Shown: positions 11,487-20,507 of the stretch, one piece after another | Position numbering within the stretch: position 1 is the first letter of the stretch | Layout: each line of letters opens with the position of its first letter | Assembly: GCF_026004075.1 (NCBI RefSeq) | Contig: NZ_BPIK01000001.1 | Coordinates: 1,404,041-1,468,040 of the forward strand | Origin: Meiothermus sp. | Lineage (GTDB): Bacteria > Deinococcota > Deinococci > Deinococcales > Thermaceae | Reading direction: 5' to 3' | Length of the DNA: 64,000 nucleotides | Notes under the pieces: generated by a model | Told to the model about the DNA's origin: nothing | Seen by the model: the letters and a program-made list of their open reading frames with translations, nothing else | Databases searched by the model: none | Made by a program: the position numbers and the translations under genes

Positions 11487-12101
11487 GTGCTGAACATTGT
11501 TCAGGTTCTTAGCCGAAGCGTTGGTTTATTGGCACAACATCCTGTCGGCATCGTCTGGTTACTGGTTCAAGCGCTCCTGGTTAGCGTATTTACCCTGGGC
11601 CTCATGGCCGGGCCTATGCAGGTTGGCATCTATACAGTTCTGGTTCGCTATGCCCGCACCGGACTCTGGAACCCCGAGGCCCTTTGGGGCCACACCAATG
11701 CCCACAACATTGGGGCCGGCATCGTATTTGTAGCCAGTACCCTGGCCGCATTTGTGGTAGGCTTACCCATTGCGGTACCCAATACCTTGCTAGCTGCCGT
11801 ACTTAGCTACCTTGGCCTGGCTGCTATCAATCTGCTCTGGTTTTACACCTTCCAGATCATGGTAGATGACGATCAGGCCTGGCCCGGGGCCATCCGTAAA
11901 GGGTGGGACTTAATGCAGCAGGGTGGGCTGTTAAACCACCTCGTACTGATTGCCATTCTGGAGTCGCTGGTACTGGTCTCAACCCTCTCCACCTGGATTC
12001 CATTTCAGATAGTGGTGTACTTGCTTTTGCTAGGGTTCTCCACAGTAGCCCGGGCCGTTGCCTATACGCAGCTGGTTCCCACTCGAGCCTTTGAGCCATA
12101 G
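11487..12101 (+). CDS. Integral membrane protein, unknown function
   Basis: A 204-residue protein with about five hydrophobic helices. It begins with a soluble amphipathic stretch (VQVLSRSVGLLAQHP), and the middle has DDDQAWPGAIRKGWDLMQQG, a loop typical of glycerophosphodiester phosphodiesterase-type or DUF975-like membrane domains. Exact family membership is uncertain. The start is GTG with GGGAG about 7 bases upstream. It follows ricT by 53 bases in the same direction and is convergent with the permease at 12117. Confidence 0.72.
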   Translation: MLNIVQVLSRSVGLLAQHPVGIVWLLVQALLVSVFTLGLMAGPMQVGIYTVLVRYARTGLWNPEALWGHTNAHNIGAGIVFVASTLAAFVVGLPIAVPNTLLAAVLSYLGLAAINLLWFYTFQIMVDDDQAWPGAIRKGWDLMQQGGLLNHLVLIAILESLVLVSTLSTWIPFQIVVYLLLLGFSTVARAVAYTQLVPTRAFEP

Positions 12102-12116
12102 ACCAGCGCGCTGCAC

Positions 12117-13028
12117 TTACTTGTCATAGGGCTTACCAACCGCCGCAGGTGGACGGCTGCGTCCAATAAAGCCAGCCAGCACCAGCATGGTAAGAACAAA
12201 GGGCAATGCTTGCACGATGGTTGCAGGCAAAATGTCTCCGCCCTGGAGCTGGATAGCCAGCGCCTGGGCAAACCCAAACAGCAGGGTGGCCCCCAGCACC
12301 CCAAACGGATGCCATTTGCCAAAAATGAGCGCAGCCAGGGCAATAAAGCCTGCCCCGGCGCTCATCGCCCGGATGAACTGGTTGAGGAAGCCAATTGAAA
12401 GATACGCACCCGCGATACCTGCTAGCACGCCCGACAAAATAACCGCGGTGTAGCGCATGCGTATCACATTCACACCCATGGTCTCGGCAGCCTGAGGGTG
12501 CTCCCCCACCGCTCGCAGGCGCAGACCCCAGGGGGTTTGGAACAGAACCCACCAGACCACGGGCACCAAAAGGAAAGCCCCCAGCACCAGGACAGAGACC
12601 TCGCCAAAACCAAAGGATATCAACGGCAATCGGTTCTTGACCTCCTGCGAGGTAGAGGTATTGTTGTACAGCACCTGCAACAAAATGGAGGGAGCGCCCA
12701 GCGCAGCGATGTTGATGGCCGTACCCGAAACAATTTGATCGGCACGGTATTTGATGGAGGCAATCGCGTGTATCAAACCCACCAGCCCACCCACCAGAGC
12801 GCCAACCAGCACACCCACCCAAGGAATCCAGAGGGCCTCGAGGCCCCCGCTAGCTACCTCGATTCGGTTCACGGTAATCGCTGCCGCCGCCGCACCGAAC
12901 AGAATCATGCCCTCGAGGGCGATATTAACTACCCCGCTTCGCTCGGAGAACAATCCACCCAGTGCGGTGAGCAACAATGGCGCGGCCTGGCGCAGCGTTG
13001 AAAAAAAGAGCGCAACGACAATCTCCAT
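12117..13028 (-). CDS. BMP/nucleoside-type ABC transporter permease (YufQ/NupQ-like)
   Basis: Inner-membrane permease of 303 residues from the family pairing with basic-membrane-protein (BMP) binding proteins, which import nucleosides or related compounds. Landmarks: LTALGGLFSERSGVVNIALEGMILFGA at the N-terminus (positions about 19-45) and RAVGEHPQAAETMGVNV in the central loop. It starts 3 bases after the stop of the larger permease, so the two form one operon. No ATPase or binding protein is adjacent; good candidates for both lie at 37136-39920. Confidence 0.9.
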   Translation of the reverse strand: MEIVVALFFSTLRQAAPLLLTALGGLFSERSGVVNIALEGMILFGAAAAAITVNRIEVASGGLEALWIPWVGVLVGALVGGLVGLIHAIASIKYRADQIVSGTAINIAALGAPSILLQVLYNNTSTSQEVKNRLPLISFGFGEVSVLVLGAFLLVPVVWWVLFQTPWGLRLRAVGEHPQAAETMGVNVIRMRYTAVILSGVLAGIAGAYLSIGFLNQFIRAMSAGAGFIALAALIFGKWHPFGVLGATLLFGFAQALAIQLQGGDILPATIVQALPFVLTMLVLAGFIGRSRPPAAVGKPYDK

Positions 13029-13031
13029 AGG

Positions 13032-14906
13032 CTAATCTCCTGCCGCCGGCGAAGACTTGGCCTGGCGGGCTTCTTGCTCGGCTTTAGCTTCGGTCTCGAC
13101 CTGGGCCGCACGAAGCGGGTCGGTAAAGTAGCGCGGCAAAAAGCCGCCTACTGCAATAAACAAAATGATCAGGGCTTGCAAAACCTGGATGATTTGGTTG
13201 CTGATGCCGAGTTGGGCATTAAGCGAGACCCCACCCGCCAGCAGCACGCCAAAGAGGGTTGCCGAGAGGAAAATGCCCAGAGGCATGTTCTGACCCATCA
13301 GAGCTACCGCAATCCCATCGAAGCCGACGCTCGAGGGAATAGAGGTTTTGAGTCGGTAGGTGCCGTCCATACCAGCCCCTAAGACATAATGGGTTGCGGC
13401 CAGCCCCGCCAGAGCCCCTGAGATAATCATGGCCATAATCATTTTTCGCTTGAGGTTGACCCCCGCGTACTCCGCCGCCTTAGGCGCCAGACCGGTTGCC
13501 CGCAGCTCGTAGCCTCCTGCCGTGCGAAAAAGGTAAAAGTTATAAAAAAGCAAAGCCAACACGGCTACCAGAAAAGAACCGTTCAGAAGCTGCGAGGACA
13601 GGGCCGAACTGATGGTAACCGGGATACCCGGCACTAAGCCCCCCAGCACAAACCCCGCTACCATGGCCCCGAGGGCAGCCAACAGGCGCTTCCCCAGCTC
13701 GAGCCGCCGCAAAGCGTAATACACCCCCAGAGCCGCCACTACCGCTAGAGGTAGCGCCCAGGAAAAAGTGCTGTTGGGAGCGAGGATATCGATCATGTGG
13801 GGGATCCGGGCCTCCTCCTGCATCTCCTCGCTACGCCCCTCGAAGCCCTCAGCCTTGAAGGGCAAGGTCACTTTGTTTCCGAAAAAACTGTATTCGTTGG
13901 CGGCCAGCATAAAAAGCAGCACCGAGGCGGCGATGTAGTTCATCATGATGGTGTTGATCACCTCATTGGCCCCAAAGCGGGCCTTGAGCCAACCCACAAT
14001 GCCACCCCACAAAGCCCCTCCCAAAGCGGCGGCCAGTATGGCTGTAGGCAGCAGCAGCCAGCCCGGCAGGGGTAGATATACCCCGACCAGCATGGCAAAC
14101 AACGCACCAATGGTAAGCTGCCCCGGTGCTCCAATGTTGAACAAACCCGCCCGAAAACCGAAGGCCACGGCCAATCCGGTGAAAATAAGTGGGGTAGCAA
14201 AACTTAGGCTGTTAAAGATACCGGCCAGGCTGAGAATAGGGCTAAACAAAATTTGAAAGGTATAGGTGACCAGGTCGAGCTTTCCAGCAATTAGCTCGCG
14301 CAAGCCCAAGTCCTCGACCCCTTGGGTGCCAAGCCCCGGTCGCAAAACAGCCACCACCCCGGCCCCAACCACCACTGCCAGCAAGAGTGAAACGACCGGA
14401 ACGACCACCCCGCGCAGACGTACCAGAAAAGCCAGACCACCCGGCAGTTGCATTCGAGCCAAAAGCAATAACCCCAAGGCGTAAAACAGCCCTGCATACG
14501 CCCCAAGGGATAGTGCGAAACGGCGTAGCGGGGGCCGACGGGCGCCTGCTGCCAGCGCGGCATCGTTGGCGGCTGCAATGGCCTGGTAGAACAAATAGGC
14601 CTCGAGGGCAAACAACAACACACCTACCCCACCCAGCACATAAAGTACTCTGGCGCGCATCTGGGCACCCGGTAAAAACATAACCAGGCTGGCAGTCAGC
14701 AACAGCACCGCCCAAAGCCCAAAAAAAAGCCCAAGCCAGCCAAAGCTTAGCCCCTCGGGCAAAGCAAGACCTTTGGGGTTCATGGCGCCCAGCGGGTTTA
14801 GCAGGTAGCCAGTACCGTCGAACTCTCGCATCGGCACAGCCCAAGGGGACAAGATCATCAAGACCAACGTGATCGCCCCCGCAATTAAAAACAGGTACCT
14901 ACCCAT
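13032..14906 (-). CDS. BMP/nucleoside-type ABC transporter permease (YufP/NupP-like) with N-terminal membrane extension
   Basis: A 624-residue permease. The C-terminal 400 or so residues match YufP-type permeases (ATPLIFTGLAVAFGFRAGLFNIGAPGQL, about residues 235-262; ELRATGLAPKAAEYAGVN). The first 220 residues add about six hydrophobic helices not found in standard family members of about 350 residues. The frame opens further upstream, but ATG 14906 has GAGGAAC just before it and begins a clean membrane helix (MGRYLFLIAGAI). It is divergent from menG. Confidence 0.88.
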   Translation of the reverse strand: MGRYLFLIAGAITLVLMILSPWAVPMREFDGTGYLLNPLGAMNPKGLALPEGLSFGWLGLFFGLWAVLLLTASLVMFLPGAQMRARVLYVLGGVGVLLFALEAYLFYQAIAAANDAALAAGARRPPLRRFALSLGAYAGLFYALGLLLLARMQLPGGLAFLVRLRGVVVPVVSLLLAVVVGAGVVAVLRPGLGTQGVEDLGLRELIAGKLDLVTYTFQILFSPILSLAGIFNSLSFATPLIFTGLAVAFGFRAGLFNIGAPGQLTIGALFAMLVGVYLPLPGWLLLPTAILAAALGGALWGGIVGWLKARFGANEVINTIMMNYIAASVLLFMLAANEYSFFGNKVTLPFKAEGFEGRSEEMQEEARIPHMIDILAPNSTFSWALPLAVVAALGVYYALRRLELGKRLLAALGAMVAGFVLGGLVPGIPVTISSALSSQLLNGSFLVAVLALLFYNFYLFRTAGGYELRATGLAPKAAEYAGVNLKRKMIMAMIISGALAGLAATHYVLGAGMDGTYRLKTSIPSSVGFDGIAVALMGQNMPLGIFLSATLFGVLLAGGVSLNAQLGISNQIIQVLQALIILFIAVGGFLPRYFTDPLRAAQVETEAKAEQEARQAKSSPAAGD

Positions 14907-15035
14907 AAGTTCCTCAGAGCGGATTCTACACTGCGAAGCCATTTTGCGTACTCCGAACCGGCTATTATACCCATGCGCCTTCTTGCTGGTGCCCCCAGCC
15001 CGGGATCCCCTCCTGTCTTGCAACAAACAGAGTGG

Positions 15036-15041
15036 TAAACT
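15036..15041 (+). promoter_or_regulatory. Putative -10 box of menG (leaderless)
   Basis: TAAACT stands 6 bases before GTG 15048. The following bases TTGCTC continue an 11-base match with the radA promoter (18015-18025). No Shine-Dalgarno is present. The -35 region is weak. Confidence 0.5.
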
Positions 15042-15047
15042 TGCTCC

Positions 15048-15800
15048 GTGCAAGATTCGACGGAGACCCGAGCAAAGGTTATTCAACAAATGTTCTCGGA
15101 GATAGCACCCCGCTACGACTTGCTAAATCGGGTGCTGTCTGCAGGTGTGGATCGTGTTTGGCGTGTAGCGGCTGTCAAAGCCGCATTGGAGAAAAAACCT
15201 TCTCGTATCCTCGACCTAGCCACCGGTACCGGCGACATCGCGCTGTTGCTCAAGAAGATAGCCCCAGAAGTTGAGGTTATCGGTGGTGATTTTGCACCCC
15301 CCATGCTCGAGCTAGCCCGTCAAAAAGCCCAGCGGGCCGGGCTCGAGATCCCCTTTGTTGAAGCGGACGCCCTAAACCTGCCCTTCCCTGATCAGCACTT
15401 CGATGCAGTAATCATCGCTTTCGGATTTCGCAATTTTGCCGACTACAACAAGGCCCTGGACGAGCTTTATAGGGTAATTGCACCAGGCGGACGGTTGTGC
15501 ATTCTGGAGTTTCCCCCTCCACCCCGCGGTGGCCTGGGCCGGCTATACCGCTTCTATTTCACCCGTATTCTGCCCCTAATCGGGGGGTTGATTTCCGGCA
15601 ACGCCTCGGCCTACCGCTATCTTCCCGATTCGGTGGAGCGCTTCCCAGATCCAATCACACTCGTTACCATGATGAGCCTGGCAGGCTTTAGCACCCGGTA
15701 TCAGCTTTTTACCGGCGGCATTGCTGCCCTTCACGTTGGCGACAAACCCGAGCTTGCCCAGCCAATCCAAGCCCTCCGAACCGGAGAGTTCGAATCCTAA
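15048..15800 (+). CDS. menG: Demethylmenaquinone methyltransferase
   Basis: SAM-dependent C-methyltransferase (UbiE/MenG family) that makes menaquinone from demethylmenaquinone, the quinone of aerobic Thermaceae. 250 residues. Family signatures: MFSEIAPRYDLLNRVLSAG at the N-terminus, SAM motif LDLATGTGD (55-63), and IIAFGFRNF in the centre. GTG is used as start, with a -10 box directly upstream rather than an RBS. The next gene follows after 9 bases, so the two probably form an operon. Confidence 0.93.
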   Translation: MQDSTETRAKVIQQMFSEIAPRYDLLNRVLSAGVDRVWRVAAVKAALEKKPSRILDLATGTGDIALLLKKIAPEVEVIGGDFAPPMLELARQKAQRAGLEIPFVEADALNLPFPDQHFDAVIIAFGFRNFADYNKALDELYRVIAPGGRLCILEFPPPPRGGLGRLYRFYFTRILPLIGGLISGNASAYRYLPDSVERFPDPITLVTMMSLAGFSTRYQLFTGGIAALHVGDKPELAQPIQALRTGEFES

Positions 15801-15809
15801 ACAACCCCC

Positions 15810-16355
15810 ATGAACCGCCCCGACCCAACCATCGAAGTTGACCCGCAACGATTGCTGCTGGAGAGCATGGAAACTGGTGCACCACCCGACCTGAGACCGC
15901 TCGAGCTCGCGCGCGAGTATGCCCAGGAGCTAGCCCAGGGCAACGCCGGCGAAAACGAAATCGTGCGCTGGTGGCATAGCCCAACCGGGTTTTATTACGA
16001 GTTTAAGCAGTTTCCTGCCGCTTTTTATGGGCGTTCGGGCCTGGTGCACGGTCAGTATCTCACGCCGCAAGAAGCACAGGAGCTGGTCTGGGACGCCCTA
16101 ACTCGAGCTGAAAAAGAGCAGGCCGACCTCACTCTTTTCTACACTGCCAACCTGATGCAAAGCGACCAGGATTTCTTCATGATCTACTCCCTTGGAGAAA
16201 CGCGTATCGAGCGGGGTGAGGCTCGCTACGCCCTTCCGCTATTCATGCGCCTGAAGCTGCCACAATACCTGCTAGTAATGTTTCGCTCAAAGGGTGAGTA
16301 CCTGGTGTTTAGGCTTCCCCAAGGACAGCCGGTGCTATCCGAGATACTGGCTTAG
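15810..16355 (+). CDS. Conserved hypothetical protein
   Basis: A soluble protein of 181 residues with no signal peptide. It shows a mixed alpha/beta composition (EIVRWWHSPTGFYYEF, LTLFYTANLMQSDQDFFMIY, LPQYLLVMFRSKGEYLVFRL). Family not recognised. It follows menG after 9 bases and is probably expressed with it. The stop lies 45 bases before a strong palindromic terminator shared with slyD. Confidence 0.75.
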   Translation: MNRPDPTIEVDPQRLLLESMETGAPPDLRPLELAREYAQELAQGNAGENEIVRWWHSPTGFYYEFKQFPAAFYGRSGLVHGQYLTPQEAQELVWDALTRAEKEQADLTLFYTANLMQSDQDFFMIYSLGETRIERGEARYALPLFMRLKLPQYLLVMFRSKGEYLVFRLPQGQPVLSEILA

Positions 16356-16399
16356 TCATCGCCTCAACAAAATCAACCGTCTTCGCAGCAACATAAAAA

Positions 16400-16421
16400 G
16401 GCAGGGGATCGATCCCCTGCC
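16400..16421 (-). terminator. Palindromic rho-independent terminator of slyD (possibly bidirectional)
   Basis: A perfect 22-base palindrome (GGCAGGGGATC and its complement) lies between the convergent genes at 15810-16355 and slyD. Read on the minus strand it is followed by TTTTTATG, a short U tract, so it should end slyD transcripts. On the plus strand no U tract follows, so termination there would be weaker. Confidence 0.8.
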
Positions 16422-16440
16422 CATGCAGCTCTAAAGGGGC

Positions 16441-16911
16441 TTAGTGGCTGTGTTCTCGCGCGCTGTGGACATGACCGTGCTCGAGCTCTTCCGGCGTTGC
16501 AGGACGAACATCCGTAACGGTGACTTCGAAGTTGAGGGTCTCGCCCGCCAGAGCGTGATTGAAGTCGATGGTCACTTCCTTGTCGTCTACGTTGAGAACC
16601 GTAAACGGCATGGGGTTACCCTGGGAATCTTCGGCATAAAACATGGCCCCTTCCACAACCTCGGCGTCTGCCGGGAAGGCCGCACGATCTACCACCTGCA
16701 CGCCTTCGGGGTCGTAAAGGCCGTAGCCCTTTTCCGGGGGCACGGAAACCACCACCTGCTCACCAGCAGCCTTGCCCTCGAGGGCTTCTTCCAGGCCGGG
16801 CACAATGTTACGATGGCCGTGCAGGTAATCCAGCTCACCCTGGTCAATCAGCTCGTTTTCAACGTGCAGGGTATACCGAATGGAAACCACATTGTCTTTG
16901 CTTACTGTCAT
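16441..16911 (-). CDS. slyD: FKBP-type peptidyl-prolyl isomerase SlyD
   Basis: Prolyl isomerase and chaperone of 156 residues. FKBP halves flank the inserted chaperone (IF) domain at about residues 65-120 (GLYDPEGVQVV through VTIDFNHALAGE). The VPPEKGYG and FNHALAG motifs are typical of SlyD. The C-terminal tail is histidine-rich (HGHVHSAREHSH), as in metal-binding SlyD proteins that serve nickel handling. The start ATG has GAGGAG 6 bases upstream. Confidence 0.95.
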   Translation of the reverse strand: MTVSKDNVVSIRYTLHVENELIDQGELDYLHGHRNIVPGLEEALEGKAAGEQVVVSVPPEKGYGLYDPEGVQVVDRAAFPADAEVVEGAMFYAEDSQGNPMPFTVLNVDDKEVTIDFNHALAGETLNFEVTVTDVRPATPEELEHGHVHSAREHSH

Positions 16912-17027
16912 AACTACTCCTCTCCATTCACAGAAACCTTCTGTTGTTTCCGCGAGACATCCGAGTATAAAACATGCAGATGAAACAATCGTAAACCAAA
17001 ACCGGTTATTCCAACAATGCCATGCCC

Positions 17028-17033
17028 TATGCT
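17028..17033 (+). promoter_or_regulatory. Putative -10 box of the cysteine synthase gene
   Basis: TATGCT ends 7 bases before ATG 17041, again a leaderless arrangement. An in-frame ATG at 17017 would place the box inside the coding region, which argues for the downstream start. Confidence 0.4.
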
Positions 17034-17040
17034 GGTAGCC

Positions 17041-17976
17041 ATGAATGTGGAAGACGTGATTGGGAAGACCCCGGTGGTTCGCCTGAAGCGCATAGTAGCG
17101 CCAGATATGGCGGAGGTTTGGGTGAAGCTCGAAGGCAACAACCCCGGTGGCTCCATCAAAGATCGCACCGCCTGGTATCTGATCAAGGACGCTGAAGAGC
17201 GCGGCATTTTGAAGCCAGGCTCGGGCCAGCTCATCGTAGAGCCAACCAGCGGTAATACCGGCATTGGGCTGGCCATGGTAGCGGCCAGTCGGGGTTATAA
17301 ACTGATTCTGACCATGCCCGCTCAGATGTCGGAAGAGCGTAAGCGCATCCTCCGAGCTTATGGAGCCGAGTTGGTGCTAACCGATCCCAGCCGCCGCATG
17401 TTGGCTGCCATCGAGGAGGCTAACCGTATCGTGGCCGAGCGAGGCGCTTTTATGCCCAACCAGTTCGACAACCCAGCCAATCCCAGGGCCCATTACGAGA
17501 CCACCGGCCCGGAAATTTTCGAGCAAATGAAGGGTCGCCTTGATGCCTTTGTGTACGGTTCGGGCACCGGGGGCACCATCATGGGCGTTGGCCGGTACCT
17601 GCGCGAGCGCCTGCCCGATATCCAGATAATTGCCTGCGAACCCCGCCGAAGCAATGTGCTCTCGGGCGGCCAGATGGGTTCGCACCAGTTCCAGGGCATG
17701 GGGCCAGGGTTCATTCCGCCCAACCTCGATGTAAAGATGCTGGATCGGGTGATTCAGGTGCTGGAGGAAGACGCTTTCCCCCTGGCCAAGCCGCTGGCCC
17801 GCGAAGAAGGGCTTTTTGTTGGAATGAGTGCCTGCGGAATGATCTGGGCCGCCCTGCAAGTAGCCCGTGAACTCGGGCCTGGCAAAAGGGTTCTAACCAT
17901 CGCCTGCGACTCGGGTATGAAGTACCTCTCGACCCAACTGTTTGCGGATGCCCAGGCTGAAACCAGCACGCTTTGA
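17041..17976 (+). CDS. cysK: Cysteine synthase (O-acetylserine sulfhydrylase)
   Basis: PLP enzyme of 311 residues forming cysteine from O-acetylserine and sulfide. The PLP lysine is K40 in NNPGGSIKDR; the substrate loop PTSGNTGIGLA and the glycine-rich phosphate loop GSGTGGT follow. CysK and CysM are hard to separate by eye; length and the EPRRSNVLSGGQMGSHQ region favour the O-acetylserine sulfhydrylase group. It stands alone with its own promoter, and radA follows after 53 bases behind a separate -10 box. Confidence 0.9.
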   Translation: MNVEDVIGKTPVVRLKRIVAPDMAEVWVKLEGNNPGGSIKDRTAWYLIKDAEERGILKPGSGQLIVEPTSGNTGIGLAMVAASRGYKLILTMPAQMSEERKRILRAYGAELVLTDPSRRMLAAIEEANRIVAERGAFMPNQFDNPANPRAHYETTGPEIFEQMKGRLDAFVYGSGTGGTIMGVGRYLRERLPDIQIIACEPRRSNVLSGGQMGSHQFQGMGPGFIPPNLDVKMLDRVIQVLEEDAFPLAKPLAREEGLFVGMSACGMIWAALQVARELGPGKRVLTIACDSGMKYLSTQLFADAQAETSTL

Positions 17977-18014
17977 AGGTGCGTCAACACCTGTAGTTTG
18001 CACGATTTGTAGGC

Positions 18015-18020
18015 TAAACT
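18015..18020 (+). promoter_or_regulatory. Putative -10 box of radA
   Basis: TAAACT followed by TTGCTC, identical over 11 bases to the menG promoter. The box ends 9 bases before ATG 18030. There is a TTGCAC at 17998, but the spacing of 11 is too short for a standard -35. Confidence 0.45.
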
Positions 18021-18029
18021 TGCTCTCAG

Positions 18030-19346
18030 ATGGCTAGGGCGTCTATCCAGTTTCGCTGTACCGAGTGCGGATACAAGTCGGTCAAGGCACTCGGGCGCTG
18101 CCCCAACTGTGGGGCATGGGACAGCTTCGAAGAAGAAGCGCCTTCGCTTAAATCTGTGGGCACTGGTAAGGCCGGGGTAGTGAGGCCCCGCCCCGTGCCC
18201 AATCCAGCGGCGTTGACCCGCCTCGAGGATGTGCCGGAAGGCGGCGAGGTGCGGTTCTCGAGTCGGATCGGGGAGCTTGACCGGGTGCTGGGCGGGGGGT
18301 TTGTGCCAGGCGAGGTGCTGTTGCTGGGTGGGGAGCCAGGGGTCGGTAAGAGCACCCTTCTGCTGCAGGTAGCCCAGCAGATGCTGGAAGCGGGCAGGCG
18401 CGTGGTTTATCTGGCCGGGGAGGAGTCGCCTGGGCAAATTCGCCTGCGGGCTAAGCGGCTGGGTATTTCGGGGGGGCTCGAGCTGCTCCGGGAAACCGAG
18501 CTGGGGGCTATGCTGGCTACCCTCGAGGCCGCCCCCCCCGAGTTTCTGGTAGTAGACTCCATTCAAACCATTGAAACCACCGCCTCGCCAGGCTCGTTGG
18601 TAGCTGTGCGTGACGCCACCGCGGCCCTAACCCGCTTTGCCAAGCATCATCAGGTCACCACCGTGTTGGTTGGGCATGTGACCAAAGAGGGCTTCGTGGC
18701 CGGGCCTAAGGTGATTGAGCACGTAGTAGACGCTACTTTGTACCTGGAAACCGCCGGCAACTTTAGAGTGCTGCGTTCCAGCAAAAACCGCTTCGGGCCG
18801 GTAGGCGAAATGGGCGTTTTTAGCATGTTGCACGAGGGAATGGAGGAAGTGGCTAACCCATCGGCAGCGTTTCTGGCTGAGCGGCCGTTGGGAGCGCCGG
18901 GTTCGGTGGTGGCCTTGAGCCTTTCAGGCGAGCGCGCACTGGCCCTGGAGGTGCAGGCCCTGGCAGCCCGCACGCCTTTCCCGGCCCCTCGCCGGGTTTC
19001 GCAGGGACTGGACAGCCGCCGGGTAGACGTGGTGCTGGCGGTGCTGGAGCGAAGGCTCAACCTGCCCCTGGGCAATCTGGATATCTACGTCAATCTGGCC
19101 GGTGGGCTGCGGGTTTTCGATCCGGGGTTGGATCTGGCCGTGGGGCTGGCGGTGTATTCTGCTGTGGTAGGCCGTCCGCTTCCCCAAGATGTGGCGGTAG
19201 TGGGCGAGGTAGGGTTGGCCGGGGAGTTGCGCAGCGTGGAGGGCCTCGAGCGCCGCCTGCGGGAAGGCCAGCGGGCAGGTTTTGAACGTCTGGTGCACCC
19301 ACCCCAGTTCAAAAGCCTCGAGGCCGCGGTAAGCAAGTTTTTATGA
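18030..19346 (+). CDS. radA: DNA repair protein RadA
   Basis: RecA-like ATPase that drives branch migration in homologous recombination. 438 residues. An N-terminal C4 zinc finger (C10, C13, C24, C27), Walker [11 protein letters not shown] (100-109), the RadA-specific KNRFG motif (252-256) and a C-terminal Lon-like domain are all visible. The stop overlaps the start of the PIN-TRAM gene by 4 bases (ATGA), so the pair is translationally coupled, as in many Firmicutes and Thermus genomes where radA precedes yacL. Confidence 0.96.
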   Translation: MARASIQFRCTECGYKSVKALGRCPNCGAWDSFEEEAPSLKSVGTGKAGVVRPRPVPNPAALTRLEDVPEGGEVRFSSRIGELDRVLGGGFVPGEVLLLGGEPGVGKSTLLLQVAQQMLEAGRRVVYLAGEESPGQIRLRAKRLGISGGLELLRETELGAMLATLEAAPPEFLVVDSIQTIETTASPGSLVAVRDATAALTRFAKHHQVTTVLVGHVTKEGFVAGPKVIEHVVDATLYLETAGNFRVLRSSKNRFGPVGEMGVFSMLHEGMEEVANPSAAFLAERPLGAPGSVVALSLSGERALALEVQALAARTPFPAPRRVSQGLDSRRVDVVLAVLERRLNLPLGNLDIYVNLAGGLRVFDPGLDLAVGLAVYSAVVGRPLPQDVAVVGEVGLAGELRSVEGLERRLREGQRAGFERLVHPPQFKSLEAAVSKFL

Positions 19347-20410
19347 GCATGACTCGGTGGATTCTGTACGGACTATTTGCCTATCTGGGCTACCAGGCAG
19401 GGGTCTGGCTCGAGGCCAACGGTCTTATCGGAAGCAGCCCCCTGGGCAGTCTGACCAGCCTCAACCGCCTATACCTGGGTGTGGTGGGCTTGCTGGTGGG
19501 CTTCCTGCTGGTACCTCGTCTGATGGATTGGGCTCTGCAGCGCTGGGAGCACGCCCAGCACTGGCTCAAGCAGCTCCCACCCGAGATTCCGGTAGCCATC
19601 ACCACGGCTTCCGGTCTAGGGCTTTTGCTGGCGGTACTGCTGACCAACTTGCTCAATCAAATTCCTGGCTTCTCTGCGATTCACTCTCTAGTCATCGCAG
19701 CAGTGCTGGTTACATCACTCTCGGCTTTTGCCATCGCCAACCGCGAGTATTTTCGCCCGTCCCGTCCTGCGGCACATCCCAGCAAACCCAGGGGGGGTAA
19801 GGTGCTCGATACCTCGGTGTTGATCGATGGGCGCATTGGGGATGTCGCCGAAATGGGTTTTCTAGAAGGTCCCCTTTTTGTACCACGGCAGGTATTGCGT
19901 GAGTTGCAACAGTTCGCCGATTCTTCCGATGCCCAAAAACGCGCCAAAGGGCGCCGGGGTCTGGATACCCTCGAGCGGCTCAAGCTGAGTGTGGAGCTTG
20001 AGGTGCTCGATAGCTTCGAAAGCGACGAGCCTGTGGACGACCAGATACTGGCTGAAGCCAAGCGGATGGGCTCGGCCTTGGTCACCAACGATCACGCCTT
20101 AGCCCAGCTTTCCCGTATTTACGGGGTCAAAACCCTCTCTATTCAGGCTTTAGCCTCGGCCCTGCGATCCCCGCTACAGCAAGGCGATACCCTGAGCATC
20201 ACCATCGTCAAAGAGGGCAAAGAGCCCGGCCAAGGCGTTGGCTACCTGGAAGACGGCACCATGGTTGTAGTGGACGACGCCATCCCTTTCAAAGGTAAAG
20301 AAGTGGGGGTGGTCATCACCCAGGCCATTCAGACCCAGGTGGGTCGTTTGCTGTTTGGAAAGCTCCAGGCCGAGCCAGTCGACCGCCCGGCTTATAAAGC
20401 CGAGCGATAG
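19343..20410 (+). CDS. PIN-TRAM domain membrane protein (YacL family)
   Basis: A 355-residue protein. The N-terminal 135 residues hold about four hydrophobic helices. A PIN nuclease domain begins near residue 154 ([14 protein letters not shown]), with acidic catalytic residues in DTS and in [12 protein letters not shown]-terminal TRAM domain (about 290-345, [22 protein letters not shown]) likely binds RNA. The architecture equals YacL of Bacillus, a putative membrane-bound ribonuclease. A weak GCGA/TCGC hairpin with six Ts overlaps and follows the stop. Confidence 0.9.
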   Translation: MSMTRWILYGLFAYLGYQAGVWLEANGLIGSSPLGSLTSLNRLYLGVVGLLVGFLLVPRLMDWALQRWEHAQHWLKQLPPEIPVAITTASGLGLLLAVLLTNLLNQIPGFSAIHSLVIAAVLVTSLSAFAIANREYFRPSRPAAHPSKPRGGKVLDTSVLIDGRIGDVAEMGFLEGPLFVPRQVLRELQQFADSSDAQKRAKGRRGLDTLERLKLSVELEVLDSFESDEPVDDQILAEAKRMGSALVTNDHALAQLSRIYGVKTLSIQALASALRSPLQQGDTLSITIVKEGKEPGQGVGYLEDGTMVVVDDAIPFKGKEVGVVITQAIQTQVGRLLFGKLQAEPVDRPAYKAER

Positions 20411-20421
20411 TCGCCTTTTTT
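20401..20421 (+). terminator. Weak terminator candidate after the radA operon
   Basis: GCGA-TAG-TCGC forms a 4-base-pair hairpin right at the stop codon and is followed by CCTTTTTTG. The stem is short, so the call is tentative. A second small inverted pair (CGGCTT/AAGCCG) lies just before it in the coding end. Confidence 0.35.
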
Positions 20422-20494
20422 GTTATCGAAGCCGCAATAACACGCTTAACAGGCTCGAGAAGAAATCTTGTAAGAGAGCACGGCCAGGGCACGA

Positions 20495-20500
20495 TAAACT
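20495..20500 (+). promoter_or_regulatory. Putative -10 box of the MalT/SARP-like regulator
   Basis: TAAACT ends 7 bases before ATG 20508. The surrounding bases GCCAGGGC, then GATAAACTAT, recur before the broken paralogue at 28424, so the promoter was duplicated with the gene. Confidence 0.5.
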
Positions 20501-20507
20501 ATAGCCA

